Source of the DNA: Pararge aegeria
Taxonomy: Eukaryota > Arthropoda > Insecta > Lepidoptera > Nymphalidae
Length of the DNA: 64,000 bases
Assembly: GCF_905163445.1 (NCBI RefSeq)
Contig: NC_053187.1
Coordinates: forward strand, 10,664,001 to 10,728,000
Direction of reading: 5' to 3'
The position numbers were made by a program, and so were the translations under genes. The notes beneath the pieces are model-generated. The model had not been told where the DNA came from and ran no database searches. It was given only the letters and a program-made list of their open reading frames with translations. Below, in pieces: positions 36,074-50,096 of this stretch; the first letter of the stretch is position 1, and every line of letters starts with the position of its first letter.

Positions 36074-39000
36074 TAAGTTATTTTTACTAACCTTAATATG
36101 TAATACTCGTAGAACTAATAGCTGTTATTATATAACTTTTTATTTACGAGTATTCAGATTCTTACTATAGATATAGATTTTATTTATTTTTACTAGATTA
36201 AGAAATAAAAAAAAATCTTGTAGATAATTATATAGTATATAACAACGTTATATTGTTTGATTTACCGTAACTCTCTCTATTTAAATACTTTTACTTCGTA
36301 ATAATTATTTTTATAGTCTAAAAATACATAAACTTAATAAAAAATGTATGCTTCGTATATTCGAGTGTGTTATATTGCTTATGGAAGCATTACCCAAGTT
36401 ATCCCCACAATCTGGAAGTTCTGTTTTTAAAACTTGGGCCTTAGGAATTCCCCACGGTTTAATCACATCTGAGAACCGCTGTAACGTTCTAATTAGGATC
36501 GTAAACCTGCTTAATATATTTACTCATTGTATACATACTTTTTTTAAATAATAGGTATTAATTGACGGGCCAAACAGATGGTCAATTTGATTTTAAGTGA
36601 AAATCATCGCCTATAAGCAGAGCAAAACTTCGCAGGGCATGCTAGGTACACGTCCTAAATCATGCCTCCCTGTCTCCATAAACCCGATGCGAAACCTCAT
36701 GTGCTTGTGTTTACACTGGCAACCACGCCCTTCAGACAGGAACGCAGCATTGTAATAATGCTGCTTTTCGGCAGAAATAAGCATCACGGTATTTAATTCC
36801 ATGGACATGGTTTCTTCCAAAAAGCTCAACAACATAAAAAAATAAATATTATATTAAATGCGAAAGTTTGGCTATTTATTTGTTGGTTACCTATGTGCGT
36901 TTATACCAGTGCACCGATCTTGACGGATGCAGAGATAATTGATATTCTGGGAAGATATAGGATACTTTTTAGCCTGAGAAAATAAGAAGTTTAAAAAGAA
37001 ATTTAGGGAAACTGAAGTAAACGCGGGTACTACTTCACGACTATCCGTTTGTTTTTATTCTTTTAAACCTAACCACTAAACTAAGCTGGCTGAAATTGGA
37101 CCCTTGCTTGTACTGTAGATGCTTAAGCGTTAATCGGTAGGATTTTTTTTGATCGTAAGAAAGAATATTGAATATTCAATAATTTAAAAGTAGGTTAACT
37201 CTGCATTAATGAAGAACTTGCTTTGGACATTGGTGATTTTGATAAAAAGGTAGTAAGAAAATAGGAAGAAAAAATTGAGTAAAGGCTCTAATCAGAGATA
37301 AATTTATAGAAGTAAAAGTAACCATACGTAGGTACATGAAAATCAAATGTTATAAAAATACCAAAAAATGTGGTATTAAAAATATATTAGTAGCAAATAT
37401 CAAACCATAGTGCATACTACTAGAACAAATGCAAGTAACTAATTAAGAGGTTTTTACAATAAACGAAGTACATATTCGGGGTACATCCCAAAGTTTATAG
37501 ATAACCTGCTCTTAATGGTTAACTTCCTACTTAGTTTGAAGTTATAGGGTGCTAAACAAAACTAAACCCAGCACAGTTGTTCTAAGTTAACAAAAGAAAA
37601 TGCATATTATGTAGACTTCATCGTTGCTTTCTGTAGATTTCAATTAAGTGAGTTTTGACTTTGTCTTCGTTCAACTAGGACCTAGAATTTTTGTTTACAT
37701 ATAATTAGTACAGTAGGTACTGTAAAACATTGAAGTTGACGTAATAGCATCGGTAAGTACCTGAGATAAGTGTTTTTGTTTGTCATAAGTTATTACGACC
37801 ATCAGTTAAGGATAGGTGTAAGGAGGTTTCTAGAGTTTAGTACCTAAGTAGGTACTTGTAAGATAGGTATATATGAGGATAATCGGAAATGGTAAACTTG
37901 TAATCAACATTCATTGTTTTTTTCTGTCATTGAAATTATACTCTGAATAGATACTAAAACACATTAGTTATCGCTCACGTTTGTTCGTTTTTCATAAAAA
38001 ATCTCAATCCCCTAATTTTGACCTCTTAGAAAAAGCATTTGCAGTAAATGTTTCACGTCAGATGTCATTATAAATTAGCTACGTTATCTGTATCTGTCCA
38101 GTAGTATGAGCTCGGTGTCGATAGATCAGTACTTTAGTCACCTTTTCCTTTTATTTAATTATACAGATTATTCTAGGTAATTAAATACAATGAATAATAT
38201 AAGATCATCATTACCATACTATTAACCGACTCGTTAATGGGCACACGTCTTCTCTCAGAATGAGAGGGGCTTAGAACGTCCACCACGCTGTCCAAATGCG
38301 GATTGGTAGACTTCACACGCCTTTGATAACTCTCAATATGAAGAACTCTCAGGCAGTTTTCCTCACGATGTGTCCCTTTACCATTAAAGTGAGTGATATT
38401 TGTAATTCAGTAAATTCTGACGCCCTGAAAGGTAGGTCGAAGCGAACCAGTACCAGAACCCAATAGTTTATTCATGGCTGTCTGCCTATCACACAGCTTC
38501 TTTATTTAAATCTATTCAAGCTTGAAGAAAACCTTATAAACTGATTGCACGGTTCATTCAAACCTTCTTAGAATATCTTAAACTTGGATGATCGGTTATT
38601 CCGTTAGTATAATAATACTAACACTGAGCTCCCACACCCGTGTTTTAGATAAAGTTATACAAGGATCTGAACCCTATTTTAACGCAGTCACTTAGATATT
38701 TAGAAATTAACTAAATATAATTTACATAAATACATATTATACCGGGCGGAGGACTACAAAGGCACGGGAGACCAGACGGCCGAGGATCAGAGAGACAGAT
38801 TAAGAAACGTAAATCCTAGCTATGCCACATTGCTTTCTGCATCTTGGCTGCGAGCGAACTACCAGTCGCCTCAGATGGGGAGCGAAGCTGACTGGGACTA
38901 AACCATTTGCGGAAATATCTTTAGGGTTTATTATTTTTACTCTTTAATTGTGCATTCCATTAAGTAGAGAATTAAAGTAGAATATAAAAGGCTGCCCTAT

Positions 39001-39182
39001 CGCTTGTGGCTATCTCTGCCAGGGAACCTTTAACTCAGCTTATACAGCTATGTAGTCATTATTGTAATGACCTAAAAACATGTATTATTTTTATGCAAAC
39101 TTCAATTAAAACTGTGAATTTCAAAGAACAAACAAAAAGATACCAATTTCTTTAAAGTTTTCCTTTATTAAATGTTCTCCCT
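36074..39182. other. Intergenic region
   Basis: Holds the polyadenylation signal of the 204-aa gene, an unassigned open frame at 36348-36551, a minus-strand R5 copy (36595-36800), a Helitron-like fragment (36850-37050) and a minus-strand R3 copy (38215-38440). No gene is supported. Confidence 0.5.
39164..39169 (-). terminator. Polyadenylation signal of minus-strand secreted-protein gene
   Basis: AATAAA on the minus strand, 13 bases after the stop codon at 39183-39185. Confidence 0.55.
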
Positions 39183-40921
39183 TTAATTTTTACAATATCC
39201 GTAACAAATTTCAGTATCTAAGAAAATTCTGAAAAATTCAGCCACATCTTTGAGATTATACATCCACATAGTGTTCAGTACTTTGCCATTATCATCATAT
39301 TCCTCATAATATAAGCTGGATACTTTATTTTTATTTACGGACCGCAGTGCTGGATCACTATTTAAAATTAACACTGACTTACGTTTCGAACTGGATATAA
39401 TTGTTGTTGCATTATCCGTTATATTGAGTGAAACATTTCTGTAATAATTGAAATAATGATAATCCTTTTAAATTTTTAAATGCAAAAGTGTGTTTGTTTG
39501 TCCTTCCTTTACGTCCTTAATAAGAAAACCAATCAACTTGATTTTTGGCATTGCGTTAGTTGAAAGAATGGAGAGTAACATACTTTACGTAATAAACGCA
39601 AACGAAAAACACGGACAATAGCTGGGTTACTTATATTGGTGAAATTCTGTTTGCCAATAGATTTGTGTGCATCTCTAATAAAGATGTTCGTCTCTAAACC
39701 TACACTAAACTAAATTCCTAGATCTATAAATATTACTTTATTTTTCAACATGAAACATTGTGAAAAAGACAACATACTTTAACAGTTTAGTTTAGATATG
39801 TAATCTTAAACAAAGTGGCAAGCGTTCTATGTGACTATTTTATATTAATACTAGCTGTTGCCCGCGACTTCGTCAGCGTTTGATTTTGTTTTTTGATGTG
39901 GCATTAAATTTAGTTGTAGATCTAAAAAAAAAAAAATATTCAGTATCGCTAAGCCTTGAATGAAAGGTTTGCTGCTGTCCGCTGAGGAGTTCTTTCCTCT
40001 ATTTTCAACCACAGTTTGGGCAAAATTAAACACATACTATATAACCTCTATACTACAAAAATAATTATTTAAATCGGTTATAATTTGTCGGAGTTATGGT
40101 GTAAAATCGTCAAACACTCATACCCTCTCCCAAAAGAACCGAGCTTAATCTCGGGATAAAAAGTATCCTATATTACTTCTAACACTTCCATGAATATGTG
40201 TACAAATCGGATCGGTTAAGTAGTTTTTGCGTAAAAGCGTAACAAACAAACTTACTTTGACATTGATAATATTAGTAGGGATTTGTTGATCTGCTGGTAA
40301 GTGGATAACTAACGAGCAACTCTTCCCTGGGTGAACAAGGAACAGGTCCTTAAAAGTGCCCCCTGGATCCATCAACGTAGGTGGCGTAGGTGGTAAGCCT
40401 CAGCCTGTTATACCGTTATAGCGACAATCACGCCTTTCTGATCGGAACACACCAATGCTGCTTGGCGTCAAATATAGGTAAGAATGGCGGTAGTACTTCC
40501 CCGGTGACGGTCGAGTACTGTCACAAAACTTTCTCCTAATACTAAATACGTGACAGTTATTTCTTTTTAAATTATCACACAACATCCACAGATTTACTTT
40601 CAGAGATAATATCTGAATGTTTTATAATAATAACATAAGTAAATCTAGAAACAAATATCATAAGAACACCATATTGCAGTTAAATTCTCATGTTACACCT
40701 ACATTTAATCCATCTCTTATATTTTGTTACCGTGTTTCTTATAGCATTAAGATTAGAGGGTGACAAGTTGTCTTATTGAATTACATTTTTGGCCTCAATA
40801 TAAAAATGTTTTATTTATTGTCTTACCTTGGTCCTAAATAAACGGAACTGTTGTTGCTTTCAACGGTTTTATCTGCTGATCCTCTATCATGAAACGCTAA
40901 AATAACAATAAATCCGACAAT
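39183..40921 (-). CDS. Small secreted, N-glycosylation-rich protein (minus strand), at least 116 aa
   Basis: On the minus strand, exon 40921-40827 (acceptor ttttttcag, donor gtaaga) joins exon 39438-39183 (acceptor ttattacag, stop TAA) through a phase-2 junction to give 116 residues. The first exon begins with a hydrophobic signal-peptide core (IVGFIVILAF). Then come four closely spaced N-X-S/T sequons (NSS, NVS, NIT, NAT), a basic site SSKRKS suited to proprotein cleavage, a charged segment with LYYEEYDDNGK, and a C-terminus with two cysteines, EICYGYCKN. The start codon lies in an earlier exon because this exon must begin in phase 0; a candidate is at 42947-42924. The protein is probably secreted or a precursor. 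Family not recognised. Confidence 0.6.
39851..40283 (-). mobile_element. Helitron-type element inside the minus-strand gene
   Basis: On the minus strand it begins near 'ccctactaatattatcaatg' and ends 'aagtcgcgggcaacagctag' before T, the usual 5' and 3' ends of a very common lepidopteran Helitron family. It lies in the intron between exons 40827 and 39438. Confidence 0.6.
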
Positions 40922-42249
40922 CTGAAAAAATTGAATAATCAGAATTTAATAACTGTACACTTTTTGATTTTCTATTTTTAAATATAAGAAATGTTTACTC
41001 ATTATAAAAATTGGCAACCTTGTGATATTGCATAATTATAATACGAGTGTAGGTAGGTATTCTTGCAAAAGATGATCTTTCATGTATCTTTGTATTATTT
41101 TTTCAGTTTCTATGCAATTTTGTATATGTCTGTGAGTGAAATAATAATCATTGCCTCATTATGCTCTCAGTGGCTATTTTAGCAATAAACATCATTTTCT
41201 TGCATTATGTCCTTATCATACAAAAAATAAAATTGAAAATAATGTTCTGCCTATTTGCTAAGTAAATGATGTGGAAAATTACTATTTCGTTGCAGCATTA
41301 AATTGAGTTAAAATTTTAAGGAGCTTTAGGATGTCATCCTCATCCTCTCAACGGATGACGTCCTATGTTGGTTTTTAGTATGGATTTCGTCAAGCCAGAG
41401 TCTTGGACTTACCACGTTGAATCTGTTCAATACTTGAACAATAACACATTTAAGTATCGATCCAGTTAGTAATTACATCATCATGAATAAATAAATACAT
41501 AGTCATCCCAGTTGGTGTAAAGATCTATGGCGTTTTATTAGTTTTACTTATTTTGTTTTGTCTGTTTTTTTTCTCTTGTCTACGGCAACAAAAAAGTAAT
41601 GTAGCAAAAATAATGTTTGTTGTTACAATTAAAAATAAACGGTTGTGAATAGTGAATTTGGCTCTATAAGTTATTTCAATATATCCGCAGCCTAACAGGA
41701 TCATAACAGTTATTAATAAACTAATATTTGTCCAGTGATTTAATTATACAAATTGCCTCTAACATATTTCCTTCTGGATGATTCTTTAGAGCGTAACGTG
41801 TAATTGAAATATAATTAAATATATTAATATAAATTTAGTTCATAAACATTTCTATCCACGCTACGGAAAGTTGCATTATAAACATCACAGGCGTTTATAT
41901 TGAATACGCTTACAACAAACCGTCGCGCCTGGCAAAACTTAACTAAACTAATTTGCTAAGAGAAGAATAAAATGTTACTATTTAGAGTTCTGACAATTTT
42001 TGTGACTTAAAGCTAACCAGGAAACAAAAAAGTTGATAAAAACTAAAAATTAGCTTTTCCGACTTTCTGAGGGATTGCTTGATTGAAATTGCACTTGCTC
42101 TGCCTGTCGTTGATCGCTATTCGTATACCGGTCTGTTCATCCATACCTTCTGAATTAAAAACGAAAATCCATTACAAATATAATGTTAGTAACTTGTAAT
42201 TACTTCCGGAATCAAGCATAAAACATCATTTTAACCTAACGCGTAAGAA

Positions 42250-42278
42250 AAACGCGGGTGAAGTCGCGGGCAACAGCT
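42250..42278 (+). mobile_element. Helitron 3' end, fragment
   Basis: 'cgggtgaagtcgcgggcaac' followed by 'agctag' and T: the same 3' end as in the 39851-40283 element, here on the plus strand. The matching 5' end was not delimited. Confidence 0.5.
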
Positions 42279-42923
42279 AGTTAACTAGAACTGTACATTT
42301 CCTCCATGTTATATCATCCTCATAACCTGTGCATACCCACTATGCACGCCAATAAGCCAGTACCAAATACATTTGATCCAATCGTATTTTATTATTCTGA
42401 ATTTAAAATCATCTGTGTTATAGCATTTCAGTTACTCAAAGTAATAGTAAATAAAAATTACCAATTAAGTTTAATTATAAAAATATATTTAAATGAAACA
42501 TCCTATAATAAATGGTTTAAAAAGCAAACTACAGTTGTAACAGAATTCTTAAGAGATAACCTTATTTCGTACATCCGGGAGAAGTTTTTTTCGTTTAACT
42601 TTATATAAGCCCCCTTCTCATTCTCGGTTTATTTAATTACACATCGAAATGATTTAAACAATATGACTCTTCCGACTTTTTAATTAAATACCACATTTTT
42701 TTTTTTTTTTTACTTAATATAAAAACATTTAGAAAACACTAATCTAAAGCAACCATAAGATGATGACATGTAATCTGACGTTTTTATTCCGTAATTATTA
42801 TTATAAATTAAAATATAGTCTTTTAATTTTAGATAAATAAGTGACAGTAAAGGTGAGTTTTCTTTGTTTGTCTTCCTTTCAGTGTTGTCAATTCCACTAG
42901 ACTGTCATACAAGTGTTAGTTAC

Positions 42924-42947
42924 TGCCGATTGAGAATCATAATTCAT
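42924..42947 (-). CDS. Candidate first coding exon of the minus-strand secreted-protein gene
   Basis: On the minus strand ATG AAT TAT ... TCG GCA is followed by donor gtaact in phase 0, as the exon at 40921 requires. It would give MNYDSQSA before the hydrophobic core IVGFIVILAF. A minus-strand TATATAAG lies at about 43017-43010. The distance (about 2 kb of intron) and the weak coding content of eight codons keep this tentative. Confidence 0.3.
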
Positions 42948-45024
42948 TCTGAATTGAAAAAAAAACTGACATTTGAGCCACCAATATTGTCAACGCAGAA
43001 ATAAATTGACTTATATACGCTATAAGTTATGGCTTAGGAACAAAATTATGGACATATACATTTATGTATGTGCACGGCATGGCTGGCTATGACTATATTT
43101 CTGATTAGGTCTACAGATTAATTTTACACAGTATAAGGCCCGAGCCACTGTTTAAAGCATTAAATACAAAGTCTCAGGAAACACTCTTTACTTTAGCTAA
43201 TTGATCTGTTCAAATAGTAGGTTCATTTCTGAATTTCAATCCTCGTCTGAAACGACTAAAGATACCAGTAGGTATTTTCGCAGAATTCAACTTTGTACAA
43301 AACTGAAACTAAACTTTTATATAATTCGTCAACTGTAAATTGATATCTATAACAATAATTGAATCAAAGCATCTAGATATTTTTTCTATTTATAGCATTA
43401 ATCTATCCTAGATCACAAGTTAATTATTTAATGACCACAGAAAGATGACATTGAAATCAAATTCAGCACCTGTTAATTGTTAAAGATAAACGTTATGTTA
43501 CTGACCTGCCTTGACATTTGATGCATGTACAGGCTATAAAAGTGGCAAGAATATATCTGCATTGCCTAAAATGTTTGTACCTAGGTTTATTAGTTTCTCA
43601 CGAAATTTGATGAATTGAAATGGTAGGTTATCGGTTGGCTTAATATTAAATGAAATTCCAGAGATGGCAGAACTGGCAGATTGACTGTACGGACGAGATG
43701 TCTTGTTATAGACATAACAGTCTAAAATATTCTGTTTTCGAAATATCTCAATGGGACAGAAGGTAACATATTCGCCGATTAAAAATTAATCACCATTCGA
43801 AATTCACCTTTATTTTAATAAATAAAAAGAAAAAAAATCTCATCAACTTCATCTTCATTCTCATCACCTTGTACAATAGTTCTACTCACATTTTAACATA
43901 TTACGCTCAAATAACAATATGTTTCTTGCGAATTATTACAAAATCATTGTGCCCAATTTTTATCTTTAAGCTTAGTTTCCCTCGCATCAATTCAATTTAT
44001 ACGGAGTTTATAAAATTTCATGAGAATGTACAGGTGCCTTTATGGTACATGTCGATTCCTTTGCGTGATAACACTTGCCTGTATAAATCCATTAAGATAA
44101 TTTTGTCTTTTTTTTCTTTATTCTAAAATCTCTTCGGTTGTGAAAGGTCCGATTTCTTTAAATTGAAATGCATAATTTAATGATTTAGGTAGCTTTATTA
44201 TAATCATGCAGACTCAATTTTTAAGTCCTTAAATGTTTATGCAAAAATATAAGCTCAGAAACAACCTTATGGGTCCAGTGGCATATCTGGTATTTGTTTA
44301 CTTATGATAGCTTGTTTTGATAAAATATTTCTTGTTTATCATAACTCCTCTTTTCCGCGAAATATTATTTTAATGGCTTAAGGCACAATGCTTTCCTAAT
44401 CTGCGTCTTAAAATCACACATAAGTCTATTCATTTAAAATATGAATAAGAATAAATTTGTTTGCGAATTGCAATATTTTGGCCTATCTAATTTACTTGTG
44501 CAATTTACTTAATTGCATCATTCGCATTTTCAGTATGAGAAAAGAGTGAGTGTACGATCGCAGAGCTTGGTTTTTCTGTAGGATTTTGTCTGACAAAAAA
44601 TAATATAATATTAGTTCAAGAGACACCGGTATGTCACATTTGGCAATAAAGTGTGACTGTCATTTGTTTAGGACTAACCAGTTGAGAGTTATTATGTTTG
44701 TTATCATGAGTCTACCAAAAAAGTGATCTAAAAAAAAGTTATGATTTCAGTAAATTTAAATTAAAGCGTCACATATATAAAAAAAATCCTTGTATTTTAA
44801 TTTATTTAAATGTCTTTTCGTCTAGTTCCGGTCATAACCACCGTCATCACAGTCTCATCTACGGTTGACACTAACAATTTAATTTTCAGTACCATAGACA
44901 TAGGCAAGTTTCCTACAGCATTAACGAGTTTTTAGATTTTAATAAGACTTCGCCGGAGTTGTTGTTGTTATAGTGTACAAAAATAATTAATAGGTGTCGA
45001 AAAGAATATTACCTAAGTGGTGAT

Positions 45025-45385
45025 AGCGCAATGCTTATAACTTTGGCTTCACATTTGGAGGCAGAGTTCGACTCCCAACACGCACTGTAACTTATAAAAC
45101 TTTTTTTGTGTTTTAAGTAATTAAATGTCACTTGCCGACACCTACACACAAGTGATATTTAACTCTCTAAAGATAAATATCCTGAAGAATGTGAAGGAAT
45201 ACATAGTGAGGAAACCTGCATGCTTGAATCCATGGCTGTTCTCGAAGGCATGTCCACCAATCCGTACTGAGTGAACGTGGTGAGCGGCCTTAACCCTTCT
45301 CTTTGTTAGAGGAGACCTGTGGAAACCTACCCTGTAGTGCGCTGATAATTGGTTAATATGATGATGATGATGATGATGATGAAAG
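45025..45385 (+). mobile_element. SINE-like repeat (family R3) with tRNA-like head and (GAT)n tail
   Basis: The head 'ggtgatagcgcaatgcttat' with 'agagttcgactccca' looks like A and B boxes. The body has 'atagtgaggaaacctgcatg' and 'accaatccgtactgagtgaa'. It ends in (GAT)n at 45359-45382. This is the most complete plus-strand copy. Confidence 0.7.
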
Positions 45386-48300
45386 AAAGAAAATTAGTTA
45401 AAAGAACATTCCTGGTTAAACACATAATCTAATAAAAAGATCATCTGATATAATGATTACCTCCCTAGGGCAGTATTGAGGCCTGTGATTTATAAATGGG
45501 AAGTCCCAGTGGTCTCAATTTGCGTTCCCGTGGCTTCATCATTAGGCAGTGAGTAGGAACGGCGTGGGGTTTTAGTTGCTAAGATTTCACCAAATTTCAT
45601 CAAACTTTGATTCATTTTTGTGCTGTTGGCATTAGTGATTTTTTATTAAGCTGACAGTTGTTTTTATTTAAGATTCACTGTTATTTTGTACTCATATTGC
45701 TGGACTTTCCCCTGATTTCTGATAGCAAGAATTCTGACGTGAAGATTTACATCCGTAACTTGCACTCGAAAAACCAGTTCACTATGCATCCAATACTAAC
45801 AGTATTTTTAAAATAACGAGGGATCAAAAATTGATGTAATCTCTGTACAGACACGCATTGGTTCTGTTATTTCTGTTTAAGAGCGGAGTTTACAGCAGTG
45901 ATAAGTCAAGTGGCAAGATCGAATACAAAGCTGCAACATTTAAACTTTAAATATGACCTAGATAAGCGTAATAGCTATGAAATCATTTTCATAAAATCCC
46001 CTACAAACTTTTTCTTTTCGAATTTTGTTTTAGAACAGACCATGTCAACTATATTTCAATGAGCAATTCGTGCTAGCTTGCTTAAAAATAAGGAGTCTCT
46101 CAGTTCAGTTGTATTTTGTTTTCTTTTATGTTTGTTACTCTGAGGTATTTGTTATTTATTAACCGAGAACTATTTATTTTATTTTACTTATATCCAACCT
46201 TAACTTATATCGCTATACTATCCAAGAGGTCCCATTTTTATCAGGGCAAGATCTATTGGAGGACTCTTGGAAAAATCGAGGGAATCCAGGAACTCAATAG
46301 AACTAAAAGAACTAAAATACAATATAATTTTATTTTTATAAAAGGCTTTCATGCCAAACATTAAAGTATTTGATATATTTTCTTGAGATCAATAATTTTA
46401 GAGAAATTACGATACAAACTTTAACTAAATTTTTTATATTTTTCTAAATAAGTACTACTTACCCGAATAAAAAACATGATTTAAAAGACGCTTGCCCAGG
46501 TACTAATCAATAAAGTAGATAACTATATCTAAACTATGTTTTTTTTTTGGTCTAAAATGGTGATGGTAGGTTACGCAACAGAGAATCGTATCATATCGCT
46601 TATTTATAGCGAGTTCACTGTACTCTTCAAGGCTGATATGTGACCTTCTCTTGATGTATCTCATATTTTTAAGTCAATGATTGAATTTATTGCAATTGAG
46701 TAAAAGTAAAATAACTTCAAAAATAATAATAATACTTTTGCCAAGTAACCTATTTAGATAAAAATAAGTTACAATTACAAATAAAAAAATAAAATTTGTT
46801 CATTATCTGCTAAACAAGCGAGATAGATAAGTGTACGTGAAAACCTACATGAATGTTTATTCTCTACGGTACTAGTACTCCTTCATATCATTGGAGGTAA
46901 CCCAGTATTAAGTAAGTTTCTGTATCATATAACATTGTTTTGATTTTGTTATTTTTACAAAAGTTAAAAGCGAGAGCCACACTGCCGCGTCTTACCTGCG
47001 TCTTTAGCGGCGATCAGTTTTGCGTCCTGCGTGGGACCAATTACAAGACTCGCTCAAACGCGCGCATGATGTTATTGGTCGTTCGCTGGTTGCAATCCGC
47101 CATCTTTATTATATCCGCCGGTAAGCAGCATTGCTGTGTCCCGGTCTAAACGGCGTGGTTTTCGTTGTAATTACTGGCACATGATGCATAATAGGTCACT
47201 ACGCCTCAGGTTTATAGACACAAGAAGGCACTTCTTTATACGTATTCCTTGCATGCCCCGCAAAGTATAATCAGTATAATTTAGACCTATGAAGTCTTTG
47301 GTTTTTTATTGACCATCAGATGGGCCTTCTGCTTAGTCCGTCCATTTTAACTCAAATAAAATAAAAAAATTAAACGCCACTAAAGACGCATGTTGGTCGC
47401 CATCTGTCCATCATCCATCAATGGCATTACCTTAAAAGGTAAGTGCTTTCTTTTCGGTTGAAAAAATAATTATATTGTAATGAAGTAAATTAAAGTGGCA
47501 TTAACCTTAAACAAACAGGTACTTTCCAATAATGCACTTAGGCATCTCAAGTAGGACAGGGTGCCAATTTGTTTACGAGTGCGTGTTGAGTCATATAGGA
47601 AAGTTACATTTACCTACATATTTTATTTTGTTACGAACATAATGCGTGCTGATAAACATTACAGCATTCCGTGAAAGTACTGTTGTCCTTTTAAATTCCA
47701 AGCACGGACTTTTAAAATAGCACTCTATCTATCGTCCTTCAAGATGGGTAAATAAACTGAGCCCGAATATTAAGTTCATATTTGTTCGCGTATTAACTCT
47801 TAACTGTAAACTGTAACATTAATCATGTAGTAACCCAAGTTATAATCATCGTCGAAATATTATTTGTATAAATGTTTGTATTAAATAGCATTCTATTGAT
47901 TGACCCAAAACCCCATTTTCGTTGGAATGTTCGTGTTTATGGTGTTCCCATATGACAGGGGTAATTTATAACATTCGATTAAAATTCGTTAAATTATGAA
48001 AAAATGCTTGTCGTTAAACTCTATTAACACAAAATGAGCTTTGCCTTTGAAGGGGTAAAACTATAAATCTTTAATCTTTACCTACTAACATGTTTTCAAT
48101 ATATGAGAAAAGGTAAAGATTAATATTAAACGTTGGCTTTCGATTTCTATTCTTTAATATCACCAGCAAACATAAAATTACAAAGATCTTCGATTCTAAT
48201 AGATACATACCTATAACCTTCAGTTACCATTAATGATTTCATGATTTTTCGTAGAAGCAATTCAGAATTTAATTATTATTATTTAATTTAGGGTTTTTTT

Positions 48301-48720
48301 CGTTTTAAGTAATGCTCACTGCGAATAATACCAGGAACGAAGTTCTATGTTCGATTGTATGTATTTTTAGGATTCCGTACCCATATAGTAATAATATAAC
48401 CCATGTTTTGCGACTGTGTCCAACTAATTACTAACTACGAGTACTGAAGCTATCAACATGAGACTTGAAAAAACTATAAGAAGAAACAAGAGCTCCAACT
48501 ATATTAAAAGAATACAGCTCTATGCGATCGTTATAAACCTTACGAAGTCTCTAACTATCATATTTTCTTGAATATCAGTAATAAAACCTGTACAAACAAT
48601 GAATTAATGAACGAATATACTTTTATTGCACATCACAAAAATTACATAGAACAGAAAGAAAAGTATAACAACACAACGTATACAATTTGGCATAACAATG
48701 TTAGTTTTGCAGTTCATTAA

Positions 48721-48835
48721 GGCACCCCGCACACATTGGGCGCAAGGTTGGAGTATTTTGGAGTAATGGTATTGGTAAAAATATTGTTAATATTTATATT
48801 ATATTGTCAATTATATTGACTGTGTGCGGGGAGCC
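48721..48835. mobile_element. MITE-like element, 115 bases, with 15-bp inverted ends
   Basis: 'ggcaccccgcacaca' at the left and 'tgtgtgcggggagcc' at the right are complementary except for one base. No target duplication was recognised. Confidence 0.65.
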
Positions 48836-49199
48836 AAAGAAAAGAGGTCTTAAAAGTATTGAGTGATTACGACACCCACTGGTCGAAATTCGGCCATAAT
48901 TAATTTAAATTATAAGTTTGAACATCATAAATATTGTCAAAGACTAGACTTCTTTAATCAAAGATTTCGCCAAGTCTGCACTATCAATTTGTCTGTTTTT
49001 TTCAAACAAAGTATATGATCAAAAAATGATTAAAAAGTGTCTATATAGTGTATGTGGCAGATACATAGTTATGATAGCAACATAGTAACTCAATGCATTG
49101 TAATGCTCAACATTGTACTTTTCTAAGTTATGTACGTTTTTAGCAATTAAAGTGTCACTTGCTTCAATGGTGAAGGAAAACATCGTGAGGAAACCTGCA

Positions 49200-49388
49200 C
49201 GCCTAATAATTGGAAAATTAGAAGCAAAAATAAACTTGCAGTGCACTAGACTATATAAAATAAGCAATTCAATTAAAGGAAATTGTATACAATTATACAA
49301 TAAATTACCGGTTAATATCTTGGGGATGACTTTAGAAAAGTTCAAAGTTTGTATTAAAAATAAGATTAAGTTTAAGTTAGATAGGTGA
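49200..49388 (+). mobile_element. Non-LTR retrotransposon C-terminal fragment
   Basis: The translated segment has IQLYNKLPVNILGMTLEKFK and then VCIKNKI, resembling the end of CR1/L2-like reverse transcriptases where a 'NxLP...FK' motif precedes the C-terminus. It is joined upstream to an R3 fragment (gtgaggaaacctgcacgcct), so this is a chimeric or nested insertion. Confidence 0.5.
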
Positions 49389-50007
49389 TGATGCAATGAG
49401 GTGGAATAAAATTTTCATTTTTCTGAGCACATTTTGGAGGTCATTTCAACTTTTAATTGATTTTTTAAATATATAACTAAGTTTTTTTTGCAAGCCTGGA
49501 TAAATTGTAGGTTTAGATTTTGCCTAAAACGTATTAGACATATATATTCATCCAAAACAGTATTAGACACATATATTATGGTACATATATTTGAGATCCG
49601 GATTTGATCCCCACATTGCTAGAGTAGACTCATAAAACGTACGCAATCTGCTAACAAAACACGTCTACTTGCAGTTTGGCAAATAAATAACAAGTTAAAA
49701 CTCTATTGTAATATAATCTCCGAGTGAAATTTATGATACTTGCAAATGTGATAGGGTTATTATAAAATAATTGCGATTCAAGAGTCTTCAATAATTGTAT
49801 ATGTGATAGCGAGAGATCTCGTGTTTGCTAGGTAAGGAGTGTACCATTGTACGCAAGTGTGACGTAACGCACCGGTAATCCTCTTAGTCCATTCATGTGT
49901 CAATCTCAAGTTATGGTCAGCTAGAATTGGCTCAGTTATCAGTGTAAGTCGAGCTCGAGACGCGTTCTGTTTGCGGCCAACTGCGCGCATATCGGGGACT
50001 CCATATA

Positions 50008-50013
50008 TATAAA
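50008..50013 (+). promoter_or_regulatory. TATA box of CPR gene E
   Basis: TATAAA (within ccatatatataaagag) lies 89 bases before the ATG at 50097, with transcription start expected near 50038. Confidence 0.55.
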
Positions 50014-50096
50014 GAGATCTTACGAAACCGTTAGCACATTCGGACTATAGCCTGTTCAGGAAGTCACCTGTATCCTCTCTCACCGGACAACGCAAG

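Larger units (their letters stand above)
43020..50000. other. Seven-kilobase region without a supported gene
   Basis: Identified parts are: R3 SINE with (GAT)n tail 45025-45385; an inverted-repeat-flanked block 46997-47390 containing R5 sequence; a MITE-like element 48721-48835; a chimeric repeat and LINE C-terminal fragment 49135-49388. Several short open frames (43869, 46116) look like chance. The rest is AT-rich with nothing seen. Confidence 0.5.

Noticed and set aside
36348..36551. 67-codon frame after the 204-aa gene
   Set aside because: No domain or splice partner; possibly an old transposon piece, but nothing supports a gene.
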